Source: Verrucomicrobiota bacterium (GTDB taxonomy: Bacteria > Verrucomicrobiota > Verrucomicrobiia > Limisphaerales > UBA8199). Taken from it: DNA of 40,381 nt. Numbering within the stretch: position 1 is the first letter of the stretch; every line of letters starts with the position of its first letter. The notes under the pieces were generated by a model. That model saw only the letters and a program-made list of their open reading frames with translations, ran no database searches and was not told the origin of the DNA. The stretch covers positions 1 through 40,381 of the forward strand of contig PSRM01000306.1 in NCBI GenBank assembly GCA_003176045.1, in the 5' to 3' direction. Position numbers and translations under genes: made by a program. Shown one piece after another: positions 16,706 to 24,180 of the stretch.

Positions 16706-16915
16706 TCAAGAACCAGCACCGTTGTCCTGGAGCTTTAAGCGCTTTCGATAGTCTCGGCCAAAGCGCGCCATTTCTCCGAAGCCAGGGTCGTTTTGTGACA
16801 GACCAAAGGTACTTTGCCAGGCTTTTTTATGTGGCTTTCGCGCGCTTTTAGTGGAGGCCATTTGAGCAAATGCTTTTTCCAACTTCTCCACGCGTTGTTC
16901 AATCGTTAGCGCCAT
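16706..16915 (-). CDS. Small basic protein, possible orphan antitoxin-like
   Basis: 69 residues. The first half (MALTIEQRVEKLEKAFAQMA) is a short amphipathic coiled coil. The second half (WQSTFGLSQNDPGFGEMARF then GRDYRKRL) resembles the C-terminal peptides of small antitoxins that precede PIN-domain toxins, where a segment like NDPxFxExxRLGREYR is common. No toxin gene lies next to it, so if it is an antitoxin it is an orphan. It lies alone on the minus strand between two plus-strand genes. The reading frame looks real from its composition; the family is uncertain. Confidence 0.5.
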   Translation of the reverse strand: MALTIEQRVEKLEKAFAQMASTKSARKPHKKAWQSTFGLSQNDPGFGEMARFGRDYRKRLKLQDNGAGS

Positions 16916-17049
16916 TTACCAAAATAGTCCGGTTTTGAGCTTTATTCCACAAGCATGATTTTGGGATTTTGGCCCTGCCGATTGCGCTCAGGCGATGACT
17001 CAGGCACGTTTGCCGGAGAATGCGCCTGAAACAAGGTAGAATCCGCGGG

Positions 17050-17090
17050 TTTCGACTAAGTTTGCAACAAAGTTAACGACAAAGTTCATT
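17050..17090 (+). repeat. TTCGACTAAGTTT repeat upstream of the LptF/G-type permease gene
   Basis: Units TTTCGACTAAGT, TTGCAACAAAGT, TAACGACAAAGT. The first unit matches the array at 4311-4351, which also lies about 70-110 bases before a long plus-strand gene. A CCTCGACCCTCGACC word follows directly at 17098-17112. Promoter or untranslated-leader function is possible but unproven. Confidence 0.55.
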
Positions 17091-17137
17091 TGTACGCCCT
17101 CGACCCTCGACCTGTTCCCCTGCTACCCTGCGCGGCG

Positions 17138-18277
17138 ATGCGGCTGCTGGACCGATATTTGTTGCGCGAATGGCTTGTACCGCTGGCGTATTGCCTGTGC
17201 GGTCTGGAAATCCTGCTGATTACGGCGGATTTGTTCCGGAGAGTCGGCGATTTCAAGAGCAAAGGACTTCGAGGAAGCGAACTCATCGAGTATTACCTGA
17301 CCTACGCAGGCGAGTGGCTGGGCTGGATGCTGCCGCTTGCGTTGTTGCTGGCGCTCCTATACTCGTTGAGCAACCATGCGCGGCACCAGGAACTGACAGC
17401 GATCCGTGCTGCGGGCATCAGTCTTTGGCGTTTGTCACTGCCCTATTGTGCTATTGGAATCCTGGCCAGCCTGGCCTTGCTGGCGGTGAACGAAATCTGG
17501 TCTCCAAATAGCGACGATGTACTCGATCAAATCTGCGCTCGGCATGCGGCCAGGCGGACTGGCAAACAGACGCAGGAAGAGAGGCATAATCTTTCGTTTG
17601 AAAGCTGGGGCGATCGGCGTCAATGGCATCGGGCCTGGCGAATCGGAGTGGTCAATGAAACGGCAACTCAACTGCGAAATATTGTTGTCTTGTGGACCCG
17701 GGAGGACAATACCTGGTTACACCTCGAAGCAGACCGGGCCATATGGTCGAATGGCCGCTGGACGTTTTACAATGTCCTCGAACAAAAAGAGACGCTGGCG
17801 TCCAATGCTTTTCCTGTGGTCCCGGTGCTCAAGACCAACATGATGGTGATGCCGCAAATTTCCGAGACGCCAGAGCAGATCGAGAGCTCCATCCGGATCG
17901 GGGAGAAAATGTCCAAGCACCTGGCCAGGGAGTCCGAAATCCCGATTAAAGATATTTTCAGTTATTTGCGGTTGCATCCTAAACTGGAGCGCCACGACTC
18001 CAACTGGCTTTACACGAAACTCCATGGCCGTCTCGCCGGACCCTGGACCTGCCTGGTGGCAGTGCTGATCGCGATTCCGTTCGGCGCAGTCTCCGGGCGC
18101 CGCAATGTCTATGTGGGGGTGGCCAGCAGCGTTTCGATCCTGCTCATCTTTTGGGTCGCCCAGCAACTTGCGCTTTTCGCGGGCGCGGCCGGCATGCTCC
18201 AACCCTGGCTGGCCGGTTGGCTGCCGAATGGGGCGTTTGGGCTGGCCGGACTGATTATGACGGGCAGGGCGCGGTGA
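17138..18277 (+). CDS. LptF/LptG-type permease of lipopolysaccharide export (YjgP/YjgQ family)
   Basis: 379 residues from the ATG at 17138 (MRLLDRYLLREWLVPLAYCL). A TTG-initiated extension to 17090 reads repeat sequence and is rejected. The family layout is clear. Three N-terminal membrane segments lie at about 12-32, 58-78 and 98-120, including the signature SNHARHQELTAIRAAGISLW, the loop that contacts the ATPase. A periplasmic beta-jellyroll domain of about 150 residues follows, then three C-terminal segments at about 290-374 (PWTCLVAVLIAIPFGAVSGR). With LptB and its partner permease it extracts LPS from the inner membrane. Only one of the pair is here, so F versus G is not decided. Confidence 0.9.
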   Translation: MRLLDRYLLREWLVPLAYCLCGLEILLITADLFRRVGDFKSKGLRGSELIEYYLTYAGEWLGWMLPLALLLALLYSLSNHARHQELTAIRAAGISLWRLSLPYCAIGILASLALLAVNEIWSPNSDDVLDQICARHAARRTGKQTQEERHNLSFESWGDRRQWHRAWRIGVVNETATQLRNIVVLWTREDNTWLHLEADRAIWSNGRWTFYNVLEQKETLASNAFPVVPVLKTNMMVMPQISETPEQIESSIRIGEKMSKHLARESEIPIKDIFSYLRLHPKLERHDSNWLYTKLHGRLAGPWTCLVAVLIAIPFGAVSGRRNVYVGVASSVSILLIFWVAQQLALFAGAAGMLQPWLAGWLPNGAFGLAGLIMTGRAR

Positions 18278-18304
18278 GCGAGAAGAGTTAAATGAGTGGA
18301 GCTA

Positions 18305-20029
18305 ATGAGTGACTCTGCCCAATTACAGGCGCGGTATGAACGGTTGAATCTGTTGCATCAAGCCGGAGAAGTGCTTCACTCGACTTTGGACCCCCAGGAA
18401 GCGTTGCGCCTGATTCTGAATGAAACGGTTCGGCTCATGCGCGCCTCCAGTGGGTCGGTCGTCCTGATCAATCCCAACACCACATTGCTGGAAATCCACG
18501 CTTCGGTGGGATTACCGGACAGTGCTGCGCAACTCAAGTTGCGCATCGGTGAAGGCATTACCGGCTCGGTTGCCCTTACCGGGCGGGCCGCTCGGGTTGA
18601 CGATGTGAGCGCCGATCCGCGTTACGTGATGGTCCGGCGGGAGGTCAAGTCGGAACTGGCCGTGCCGCTCCAGGTGGCGGGTGAAGTGCGAGGCGTGATC
18701 AACGTGGATGCTGACCGGCCGCAAGCGTTCACGGCTGAAGACCAGGAATTGCTCGAAGCTTTGGCAGTCCAGGCTGCTCGGGTGATTCATCACACCTGGT
18801 TGCACGAACAATTCCGGCTCAAAGCCCGGCTGTTCGAATCCCTGGTCAGTGTCAGCCAGGCGATCAACTCCACTTTGAACCTCGATGACGCGCTAAACGC
18901 GATCATCCGAGAAGCCTGCGTGCTGATGCAGGCCAAAGTTGGTTCCTTGATGCTGCTGGATGAAAGCCGGGAGTGGCTGGATCTCAAAGCAAGCTTCGGC
19001 GCCGGTCCGTCTTACGTTGCAAAACCGCGGCTGAGCATCGAGGAAAGTCTGCTGGGAATCGTTGTCCGCCGCAAAAAGCCTTTGCAGATTGAAAACGTTC
19101 AACTGTCCACTCGTTACCAAAATGTGGACATTGCCCGGCGCGAAGGCTTGATGAGCCTGCTGAGCGTGCCATTGCTGTTCGACGGCGAGGCCATCGGCAC
19201 CCTGAGCGTCTATACTGGCCACACGTATCTGTTCTCCAATGAGGAAATCCGAATCTTGTCGGCGCTGGCGGAATTGTCGGCCATCGCGATCCAAAAAGCG
19301 CGGCTCTACGAGCGGGTTGTGGATGTGGAAGAGCTGCTGCGCCAAAACGAAAAACTCTCAGCCCTGGGACTGCTTGCTGCGGAAGTCGCCCATGAGATCC
19401 GCAACCCGCTTACCGTGATGAAGATGCTCTATCACTCGCTGAACCTGAAGTTTTCCGAGGGCGATCCGCGGTCCAAGGACGCAAGGATAATTGACGAGAA
19501 AATCGAGCACCTCAATAAAATCGTGGAGCAAATCCTGGATTTCGCCCGCACGACCGAGCCGCAATTGGCGCCGGTCAATTTAAACGAACTGGTAGATGAA
19601 CTGGCTCTGCTGGTCAGGCACAAGCTCAAGAACAGCAGTATCCAATTGGAACGGAAATTGGCGCCTGGTCTGCCGCCAGTCCTGGGTGAGGCGGGGCAGT
19701 TGGAGCAGGCTTTTCTGAACCTCATCCTTAATGCGGCCGAGTCCATGCCTGGAGGCGGCATTCTCACGATCTCCTCTCGTGCCGGAGCGCCCGGCGCCAC
19801 TAGCGGGCGGCCTTCTCACCTCATTGTTGAATTCGAGGATACAGGTAGCGGCATGACCGAAGAGCAGCGGACTCGAGCGTTCGCTTCGGTTCTGCGAAGC
19901 ACAAAAAGGAAAGGCACCGGCCTCGGCCTGGCAATTGTTGCCAGAGTCGTTGAAACTCATCGAGGTTCGGTGGAAATCAAATCGCAACCGGGCAAAGGAA
20001 CGACGGTGACCATCTCGTTGCCGGTTTAG
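18305..20029 (+). CDS. Soluble sensor histidine kinase with two GAF domains
   Basis: 574 residues from the ATG at 18305, which has GGAG four bases upstream; a GTG nine bases earlier is less likely. Two GAF domains fill about 20-165 (GSVVLINPNTTLLEIHASVG, GEGITGSVALTGR) and 190-330 (VGSLMLLDESREWLDLKASF, LSVPLLFDGEAIGTLSVYTG). The dimerisation domain carries the phospho-acceptor in VAHEIRNPLTVMKM near residue 363. The ATPase domain has NLILNAAESM (N box), FEDTGSGM (G1) and KRKGTGLGLAIVARVVETHR (G2). No membrane segment or receiver domain is present, so it senses a cytoplasmic ligand through GAF. Its response regulator is not adjacent; the ones at 7861 and 11873 are candidates. Confidence 0.95.
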   Translation: MSDSAQLQARYERLNLLHQAGEVLHSTLDPQEALRLILNETVRLMRASSGSVVLINPNTTLLEIHASVGLPDSAAQLKLRIGEGITGSVALTGRAARVDDVSADPRYVMVRREVKSELAVPLQVAGEVRGVINVDADRPQAFTAEDQELLEALAVQAARVIHHTWLHEQFRLKARLFESLVSVSQAINSTLNLDDALNAIIREACVLMQAKVGSLMLLDESREWLDLKASFGAGPSYVAKPRLSIEESLLGIVVRRKKPLQIENVQLSTRYQNVDIARREGLMSLLSVPLLFDGEAIGTLSVYTGHTYLFSNEEIRILSALAELSAIAIQKARLYERVVDVEELLRQNEKLSALGLLAAEVAHEIRNPLTVMKMLYHSLNLKFSEGDPRSKDARIIDEKIEHLNKIVEQILDFARTTEPQLAPVNLNELVDELALLVRHKLKNSSIQLERKLAPGLPPVLGEAGQLEQAFLNLILNAAESMPGGGILTISSRAGAPGATSGRPSHLIVEFEDTGSGMTEEQRTRAFASVLRSTKRKGTGLGLAIVARVVETHRGSVEIKSQPGKGTTVTISLPV

Positions 20030-20030
20030 C

Positions 20031-20142
20031 TTTGGAGTGCGCGGACATATCTGACATATCCGCGCTTTGGAACACCGCGACATGTCGCGGTGTTGGAAAG
20101 CGGTCCCGCCGAGCGCGCCGAGCGGGACCGCCGCACTCCAAA
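20031..20142. repeat. Array of nested palindromes (family D) directly after the kinase gene
   Basis: The element starts two bases after the kinase stop. Its outer ends are TTTGGAGTGCG and CGCACTCCAAA. Inside are three serial hairpins. The first is GCGCGGACATAT..ATATCCGCGC (20039-20065). The second is a perfect 24-base palindrome at 20071-20094 centred on CGACATGTCG. The third is GCGGTCCCGC..GCGGGACCGC (20100-20131). Folded, it gives one stem bearing three arms. It may end the kinase transcript, but its complexity exceeds that of a terminator. Confidence 0.8.
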
Positions 20143-20644
20143 AACAGTCGTCCCCCGTCAGGGAAGCAGGAGCCGTCGAGACACGCGGAATTTACGACAG
20201 GACTCACGCTCCCCCACGGGGGACCGTTTTGCGTGGTTTCCCGGCACCACGAACGATTGTCGGGGGCCGGACCATGATGTTTTCCGTAGAACGGAGAACA
20301 AATTCGCGAAGAATCCAGCAGTCTCGGTGCCATTTAGCGGCATCGTTAAAACGTTAAAAGGTTAAAACGTTAAAACGGCGGTGGGTTGCACGGGGAATGG
20401 TTGGACTTTGACGTTTGTGTACTGATCAGAAGCCCTTCTTTGCCAGGATTCTGTCCCGATTCAAGGCAGTCTGGCGTAACGAAAACAAGCGCGGGGATGC
20501 CGCGCACTCCAAACGCTGCGCGAGTTTCATGCAGCCTCGTAGGTCGCGAAGCGTTTGGAGTGTCCCGATAATGATCGGGACCGCTTTCGGTTTAGATCGG
20601 AGCAGGCACGCGAGATACGGAAAGGGCTCGTTACGAAGAAAAAT
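20143..20644. other. Gene-free gap with three further repeats
   Basis: No gene was accepted. 20345-20377 is a GTTAAAACGTTAAAAGG tandem word. 20503-20562 is a second family D pair (CGCACTCCAAACGCTGCGCG facing CGCGAAGCGTTTGGAGTG). The short palindrome TCCCGATAATGATCGGGA follows at 20563-20580. Short open frames here only translate these repeats. Confidence 0.6.
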
Positions 20645-21175
20645 TCAGTGAGTCGGCTCGTCCTTATCCAGGAACGTAATCTTCATGCCGCCTTTGGTAG
20701 GAGGATTGAATTTGTCCAATAAGCTGGAGCCCCCAGGTGCGGCTGCGGATTTGCGGGCCTCGTCAGGCGCGGGGACGAGGCCGTCCCCGCCCCTGGATTC
20801 AGAGCCTGGTTCCAGAGCGGACCGCAGGGCGCCTTCGACCAATTGGGCGCAATGGATTTTCATGGGGGGCAGAGGGCCAAGTTCGCCCGCCAACTCTTCC
20901 GTCTTCAGCGCTAGGGCTTCCTGGGGCGTTTTGCCGCGAATCAATTCAGTGGCCAGGCTCGCCACCGCAATGGCAGTCTCACATCCGAACGACTGAAACG
21001 TGGCACGGTCTATTACCTTCTTGTCCCCCTCCTGCTTGAATTTGACCCACATTCGAAGCATCTCGCCGCAATCGGAGTTTCCCACAGTGCCAACAGCGTC
21101 CGCATCCGGCAACTCGCCAAGATTCTGCGGATTACGCATGGCCTCCGAGATGCGTTTTTCAAGACTTTCACTCAT
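20645..21175 (-). CDS. IscU/NifU-type iron-sulfur scaffold with low-complexity C-terminal insert
   Basis: 176 residues. Residues 1-115 are a NifU N-terminal (IscU-like) scaffold domain. The three cluster-binding cysteines are in VGNSDCGEM, FQSFGCETAIAVASL and MKIHCAQLVEGAL, and the Asp of the first motif is kept. From about 118 to 155 comes a Gly/Ser/Pro/Ala-rich tract (EPGSESRGGDGLVPAPDEAR, AAAPGG). It is followed by LLDKFNPPTKGGMKITFLDK, which may be native sequence pushed apart. The domain assembles transient 2Fe-2S or 4Fe-4S clusters in the cytosol. It is last in the SUF run, separated by a tandem repeat of about 45 bases from the rhodanese gene. Confidence 0.88.
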   Translation of the reverse strand: MSESLEKRISEAMRNPQNLGELPDADAVGTVGNSDCGEMLRMWVKFKQEGDKKVIDRATFQSFGCETAIAVASLATELIRGKTPQEALALKTEELAGELGPLPPMKIHCAQLVEGALRSALEPGSESRGGDGLVPAPDEARKSAAAPGGSSLLDKFNPPTKGGMKITFLDKDEPTH

Positions 21176-21182
21176 GGAAGCT

Positions 21183-21229
21183 TCTCATTTAACTTATTTA
21201 ACCCATTTAACTCTTTTAACTCTTTTTCA
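21183..21229 (-). repeat. GTTAAAT-type tandem repeat between two SUF-cluster genes
   Basis: On the minus strand the rhodanese stop TGA runs straight into AAAAAGAGTTAAAAGAG and then GGTTAAATAAGTTAAATGAG, ending a few bases before the ATG of the scaffold gene. The word fills nearly the whole intergenic space, so it must be transcribed if the cluster is an operon. Confidence 0.8.
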
Positions 21230-21820
21230 CCCGACCTTGTATCTGCGCATTGTCGGATCCACTTCCCTGGCCCAGGCATCAAGTCCCCCGCGCAGACACC
21301 TTACATTTTGCAAACCGTGACCCAGGAAATAGGCGGCGGCGTCCAACCCTTGCCGGCCCTGGTGATCCAGAATCACTAGCGGGCGAGTATTTGTCCCCTC
21401 GGCCAGGATCTCGCGCATGACCGTTTGCGAGAGCAGAACGGAGCTTTCCAGATGCACCGCCTCAAATTCCTCACGCGAACGCACATCCACCAGACGCACG
21501 GACCTATCCTCCTTGAGTAAGGCAGCCAAACCGGCCGGCTCGATCAGGATTTTCGCATCCTGCTCGTGGCTGCTCTTTATATGTTCGAGGACCTCGGCGA
21601 CATCGAGATCGCCGTTGCGGGCGCAAACTTGCGCCAAAGTTTCCTCGGGCGAAAAAGCGCAACTGCTGCAGCCGCCGATGTGATACTTGCGGAACAAGGC
21701 TCGCTGGGCGCCTGGGTAGGCCTCTAGCACCTCGCGCATGGTGGAGGAGCCAGCGAGGGCGGCGCTTTGGTCAGACCGGTCCGACCGGTCGGACGAGGAT
21801 CGTGCCGCAGTGCTGTTCAT
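21227..21820 (-). CDS. DUF1858-like plus rhodanese-like protein with Asp in place of the catalytic Cys
   Basis: 197 residues. Residues 28-90 resemble the DUF1858/ScdA N-terminal domain (MREVLEAYPGAQRALFRKYH, GGCSSCAFSPEETLAQV), with a CxxC pair. Residues about 95-190 are a rhodanese domain (VRLVDVRSREEFEAVHLESS, CLRGGLDAWARE). The active-site loop reads LVILDHQGRQG where active rhodaneses have VVYCxxGxRS, so the persulfide Cys is missing; a non-catalytic or binding role is likely. The start ATG overlaps the sufS stop by four bases, which supports it although the first 20 residues (SSDRSDRSDQS) are encoded by a GACCGGTC repeat. Coupling to sufS suggests a role in sulfur delivery to the scaffold. 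Confidence 0.85.
   Translation of the reverse strand: MNSTAARSSSDRSDRSDQSAALAGSSTMREVLEAYPGAQRALFRKYHIGGCSSCAFSPEETLAQVCARNGDLDVAEVLEHIKSSHEQDAKILIEPAGLAALLKEDRSVRLVDVRSREEFEAVHLESSVLLSQTVMREILAEGTNTRPLVILDHQGRQGLDAAAYFLGHGLQNVRCLRGGLDAWAREVDPTMRRYKVG
21771..21797. repeat. GACCGGTC tandem word (family H), 5' coding part of the rhodanese gene
   Basis: TCAGACCGGTCCGACCGGTC continues to GGACGAGG. The unit is palindromic (GACCGGTC). The same word occurs at 23099-23125 on the other side of sufS, so the desulfurase gene is bracketed by two copies. Confidence 0.8.
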
Positions 21821-23043
21821 ACCTGCGCAAAAAATTTCTCTATCTCCCCTACGACCTCCACAAACCGGTCAATCTCCTCGTGCGTATTATAGAAATAGAA
21901 GCTGGCACGGGCCGTGGACTCGACTCCCAGCCGGCGCATGAGAGGCTGATTACAGTGATGCCCTCCGCGCAACGCCACACCGCGCTGGTCGGCGACGGTC
22001 ACGAAATCATGCGCATGCACATCATTCAAGAGGAAACTCACCAATCCGGCCCGCCCGATGTGCGGTCCGAATAGCCGGATGCCGTTTTTGAACCGGGCCA
22101 ATTTCGCATAAGCGTAAGCGCCCATTTCCTGATCGTGCTCGGCAATTTTGGGGCGGCCGATGCCGTCCAGATAATCCATGGCGGCGTGCAGACCGACGGC
22201 GCCGGAAATGTCGGGTGTGCCCGCCTCGAATTTGTGGGGGGCGTGTTTCCAGGTGCTCTGATGAAAATCCACGCTCAAAATCATTTCACCGCCGCCCTGA
22301 TAGGGAGGCAAACTCTCAAGTACTTCGTGCCGGCCATAAAGAACGCCTATGCCTGTGGGTCCGCACATCTTGTGGCCGGAGAAAGCGAGAAAGTCGCAGC
22401 CGATTTCCTGCACATCCACCGGCCGATGGCCGGCGCTTTGCGCGGCGTCCACCAGGGTGGTGATTCCCAGTTTGCGCGCTCGGGCGCACAGGTCGGCCAC
22501 AGGATTGATTGTGCCCAGTGAATTCGAAATGTGCGTCATCGCAAACAACTTCACCTCGCGCGTTAGCCATTCGTCCAGGCGATTCAGATCGAGGAGACCT
22601 GCGTCGCCCGTGATCGGCAAATAAAGGAGCTGAGCGCCCGTGCGCTCAGCGGCAAGCTGCCAGGGAACGATGTTGCTGTGGTGCTCCATTTCGGTGAGCA
22701 GGATTTTGTCACCGGGCTTAAGGTGTTTGTTGCCCCAGGTCTGCGCCACCAGATTGATGCTCTCGGTGGTGCCACGCGTGAAGACGATCTCTTCCGAACT
22801 CCGGGCATTAATGAACTGGGCGGCTCGGGCGCGGGCAGCCTCGAACGCCGCGGTGGCCCGATTGCTCAGCTCGTGGATGCCGCGGTGCACGTTCGCGTTG
22901 TCGTGCTCGTAATAGCGCCGCAATGCTTCGAGCACCGTGCGCGGTTTTTGGGTCGTGGCGGCATTGTCGAAATAGATCAGGGGCTGACCATGGACGTGCT
23001 GGTCAAGGATCGGGAAATCGGCGCGAAGGGTTGACCAGTCCAT
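21817..23043 (-). CDS. sufS: Cysteine desulfurase, SufS type
   Basis: 408 residues from the ATG at 23043, which has AGGA nine bases upstream; a start 42 bases earlier has no such site. The PLP lysine lies in FLAFSGHKMCGPTGIGVLYG and the pyridine-binding Asp and Gln in TLVDAAQSAGHRPVD. The phosphate and substrate region is FTRGTTESINLVA, and the persulfide Cys is in GGHHCNQPLMRRL with the short group II loop. These place it with SufS/CsdA rather than IscS. It takes sulfur from cysteine for cluster assembly, with SufU (24181) as the usual acceptor partner. Its 3' end is coupled by ATGA to the rhodanese gene. Confidence 0.96.
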   Translation of the reverse strand: MDWSTLRADFPILDQHVHGQPLIYFDNAATTQKPRTVLEALRRYYEHDNANVHRGIHELSNRATAAFEAARARAAQFINARSSEEIVFTRGTTESINLVAQTWGNKHLKPGDKILLTEMEHHSNIVPWQLAAERTGAQLLYLPITGDAGLLDLNRLDEWLTREVKLFAMTHISNSLGTINPVADLCARARKLGITTLVDAAQSAGHRPVDVQEIGCDFLAFSGHKMCGPTGIGVLYGRHEVLESLPPYQGGGEMILSVDFHQSTWKHAPHKFEAGTPDISGAVGLHAAMDYLDGIGRPKIAEHDQEMGAYAYAKLARFKNGIRLFGPHIGRAGLVSFLLNDVHAHDFVTVADQRGVALRGGHHCNQPLMRRLGVESTARASFYFYNTHEEIDRFVEVVGEIEKFFAQV

Positions 23044-23098
23044 TTTTGGTTCCTGGCCCTTTTGTACGAGAGTTTCACTAATCATTTTTCGTCAGGCT

Positions 23099-23125
23099 GG
23101 TCTGACCGGTCTGACCGGTCAGATC
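23099..23125. repeat. GACCGGTC tandem word (family H) between sufT and sufS
   Basis: GGTCTGACCGGTCTGACCGG then TCAGATC. It occupies about a quarter of the 91-base gap between the sufT stop and the sufS start. Confidence 0.8.
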
Positions 23126-23134
23126 ACTCGTTTT

Positions 23135-23860
23135 TCACAACAGTCCCAACTGCAGCTTCGCCGCCTCAGTCATCATCGCCTGGTTCCACGGCGGGTCCCA
23201 TACCAATTCCACCGAGACGTCATCCACGCCTTCCAGCCCCAGTAACCGGTTTTGCACATCCTGCGCCAGCATGGGGCCCATCCCGCAGCCTGGCGCTGTT
23301 AGCGTCATCTTGACGTCAATGCGATAGCTTGTTTCCGCCCCATCAGAGCCGCGAGCGCTTGCCGCGCCGGAGCCAGGCTGCAGCAGGTTGTTTGCGCCGG
23401 AGTTTGGCGAAGGCTGGTCAGGAAACGTCCCTTGAGCCCCTCCACCTGAAGCAACGGCCCCAGTACCCTGGACTGGCTCAGGCGCAAGCCCAGCAGCACT
23501 CCCACTTCCTCCCTTCAGCGGGCTCAGATGGCAGTCATAAATCAATCCCAAATCTACAATGTTCACCGGAATCTCCGGGTCATAGCAGGAACGCAACTGG
23601 TTCCAAACCTCTTTCTCGAGTTCTTCCTGTGATACCGTGCTGCCGGTGGAGGTCCTTTTTGTCTCTGCCTGCAGGCCCAATGCATCAGCGTCTTTGCCCT
23701 CGATGCGGAACATGTTTCCGTTCACGATGACGGTATAGCTGCCGCCGAGGGATTGCGTGATATAGGCCTGCTCGCCTTGCTGCAAGGTGACCTTGGAGCC
23801 CACCGGAATAATGGCCGCCTCGACATCGCGTTTTAAGATGACCGGGTCGTTGCTGTTCAT
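23135..23860 (-). CDS. sufT: SufT-type iron-sulfur assembly factor with its DUF59 domain split by an insert
   Basis: 241 residues. The N-terminal extension (RDVEAAIIPVGSKVTLQQGE, QSLGGSYTVIVNGNMFRIEG) is typical of SufT. The DUF59/MIP18 domain begins EVWNQLRSCYDPEIPVNIVD LGLIY near residues 84-108 and resumes IDVKMTLTAPGCGMGPMLAQ near 181-200, with the conserved Cys in PGCGMG. Between them lie about 65 residues rich in Gly, Ser, Ala and Pro (113-177). In ordinary DUF59 proteins only a few residues separate these strands. SufT helps maturation or delivery of clusters in the cytosol. The gene lies between sufU and sufS on the minus strand. Confidence 0.9.
   Translation of the reverse strand: MNSNDPVILKRDVEAAIIPVGSKVTLQQGEQAYITQSLGGSYTVIVNGNMFRIEGKDADALGLQAETKRTSTGSTVSQEELEKEVWNQLRSCYDPEIPVNIVDLGLIYDCHLSPLKGGSGSAAGLAPEPVQGTGAVASGGGAQGTFPDQPSPNSGANNLLQPGSGAASARGSDGAETSYRIDVKMTLTAPGCGMGPMLAQDVQNRLLGLEGVDDVSVELVWDPPWNQAMMTEAAKLQLGLL
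23330..23524 (-). repeat. In-frame low-complexity insert in sufT
   Basis: The insert is GC-rich and partly self-similar (GCGCCGGAGCCAGGCTGCAG and GCGCCGGAGTTTGGC). It shares the short phrase GAGCC(A/T)GG with the inserts in sufD and the IscU-like gene. It breaks a strand-turn-strand of DUF59 yet preserves frame. Confidence 0.7.
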
Positions 23861-23939
23861 AGCTCTCTAAAATATAGCTTCCCTAACAAAAACTCCAAAT
23901 GAGAAGAGTTTTGCAAAAGCCAAGCCCTTGCCGGGTGCA

Positions 23940-24152
23940 TTGTAGGGGACGACGTAAGGAGTCCCTTCGTTAAAGCATAGGCCGAGCATGCACTTCTCCC
24001 CAAGAACGGCTCTTGTGGGAAAGACCCCTCACCCCGACCCTCTCCCCTTCCGAAGGGGAGAGGGAGAATCGCCGGCCGGTTGTCCTGCAAAGGTACGTTC
24101 GGGAATTCAATGCGCAGAAAAGTCAGGGAAATTCTCACGTCGTCCCCTACAA
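23940..24152. repeat. Fold-back element, family B, copy 3, carrying a nested family A half-element
   Basis: The arms TTGTAGGGGACGACGTAAGG (23940 onward) and TCTCACGTCGTCCCCTACAA (24133-24152) are the family B ends, but the loop is 170 bases instead of 25-30. A family A left arm sits inside it at 24023-24069. The order is best explained by insertion of A into B. The whole lies between sufT and sufU and accounts for the 320-base gap; no gene is present in it. Confidence 0.8.
24023..24069 (+). repeat. Family A half-element nested in family B copy 3
   Basis: GACCCCTCACCCCGACCCTC through the palindrome CCCCTTCCGAAGGGG to GAGAGGGAGAAT. It matches the left arms at 1-48 and 460-508, but no right arm is present. 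Confidence 0.85.
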
Positions 24153-24180
24153 GTATGAGTAGTCAACCGCCGCTACGCGG

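Noticed and set aside
20386..20651. Open frames of 61 and 78 codons in the gap after the kinase gene
   Set aside because: They run through family D repeats and lack a ribosome-binding site or known family.
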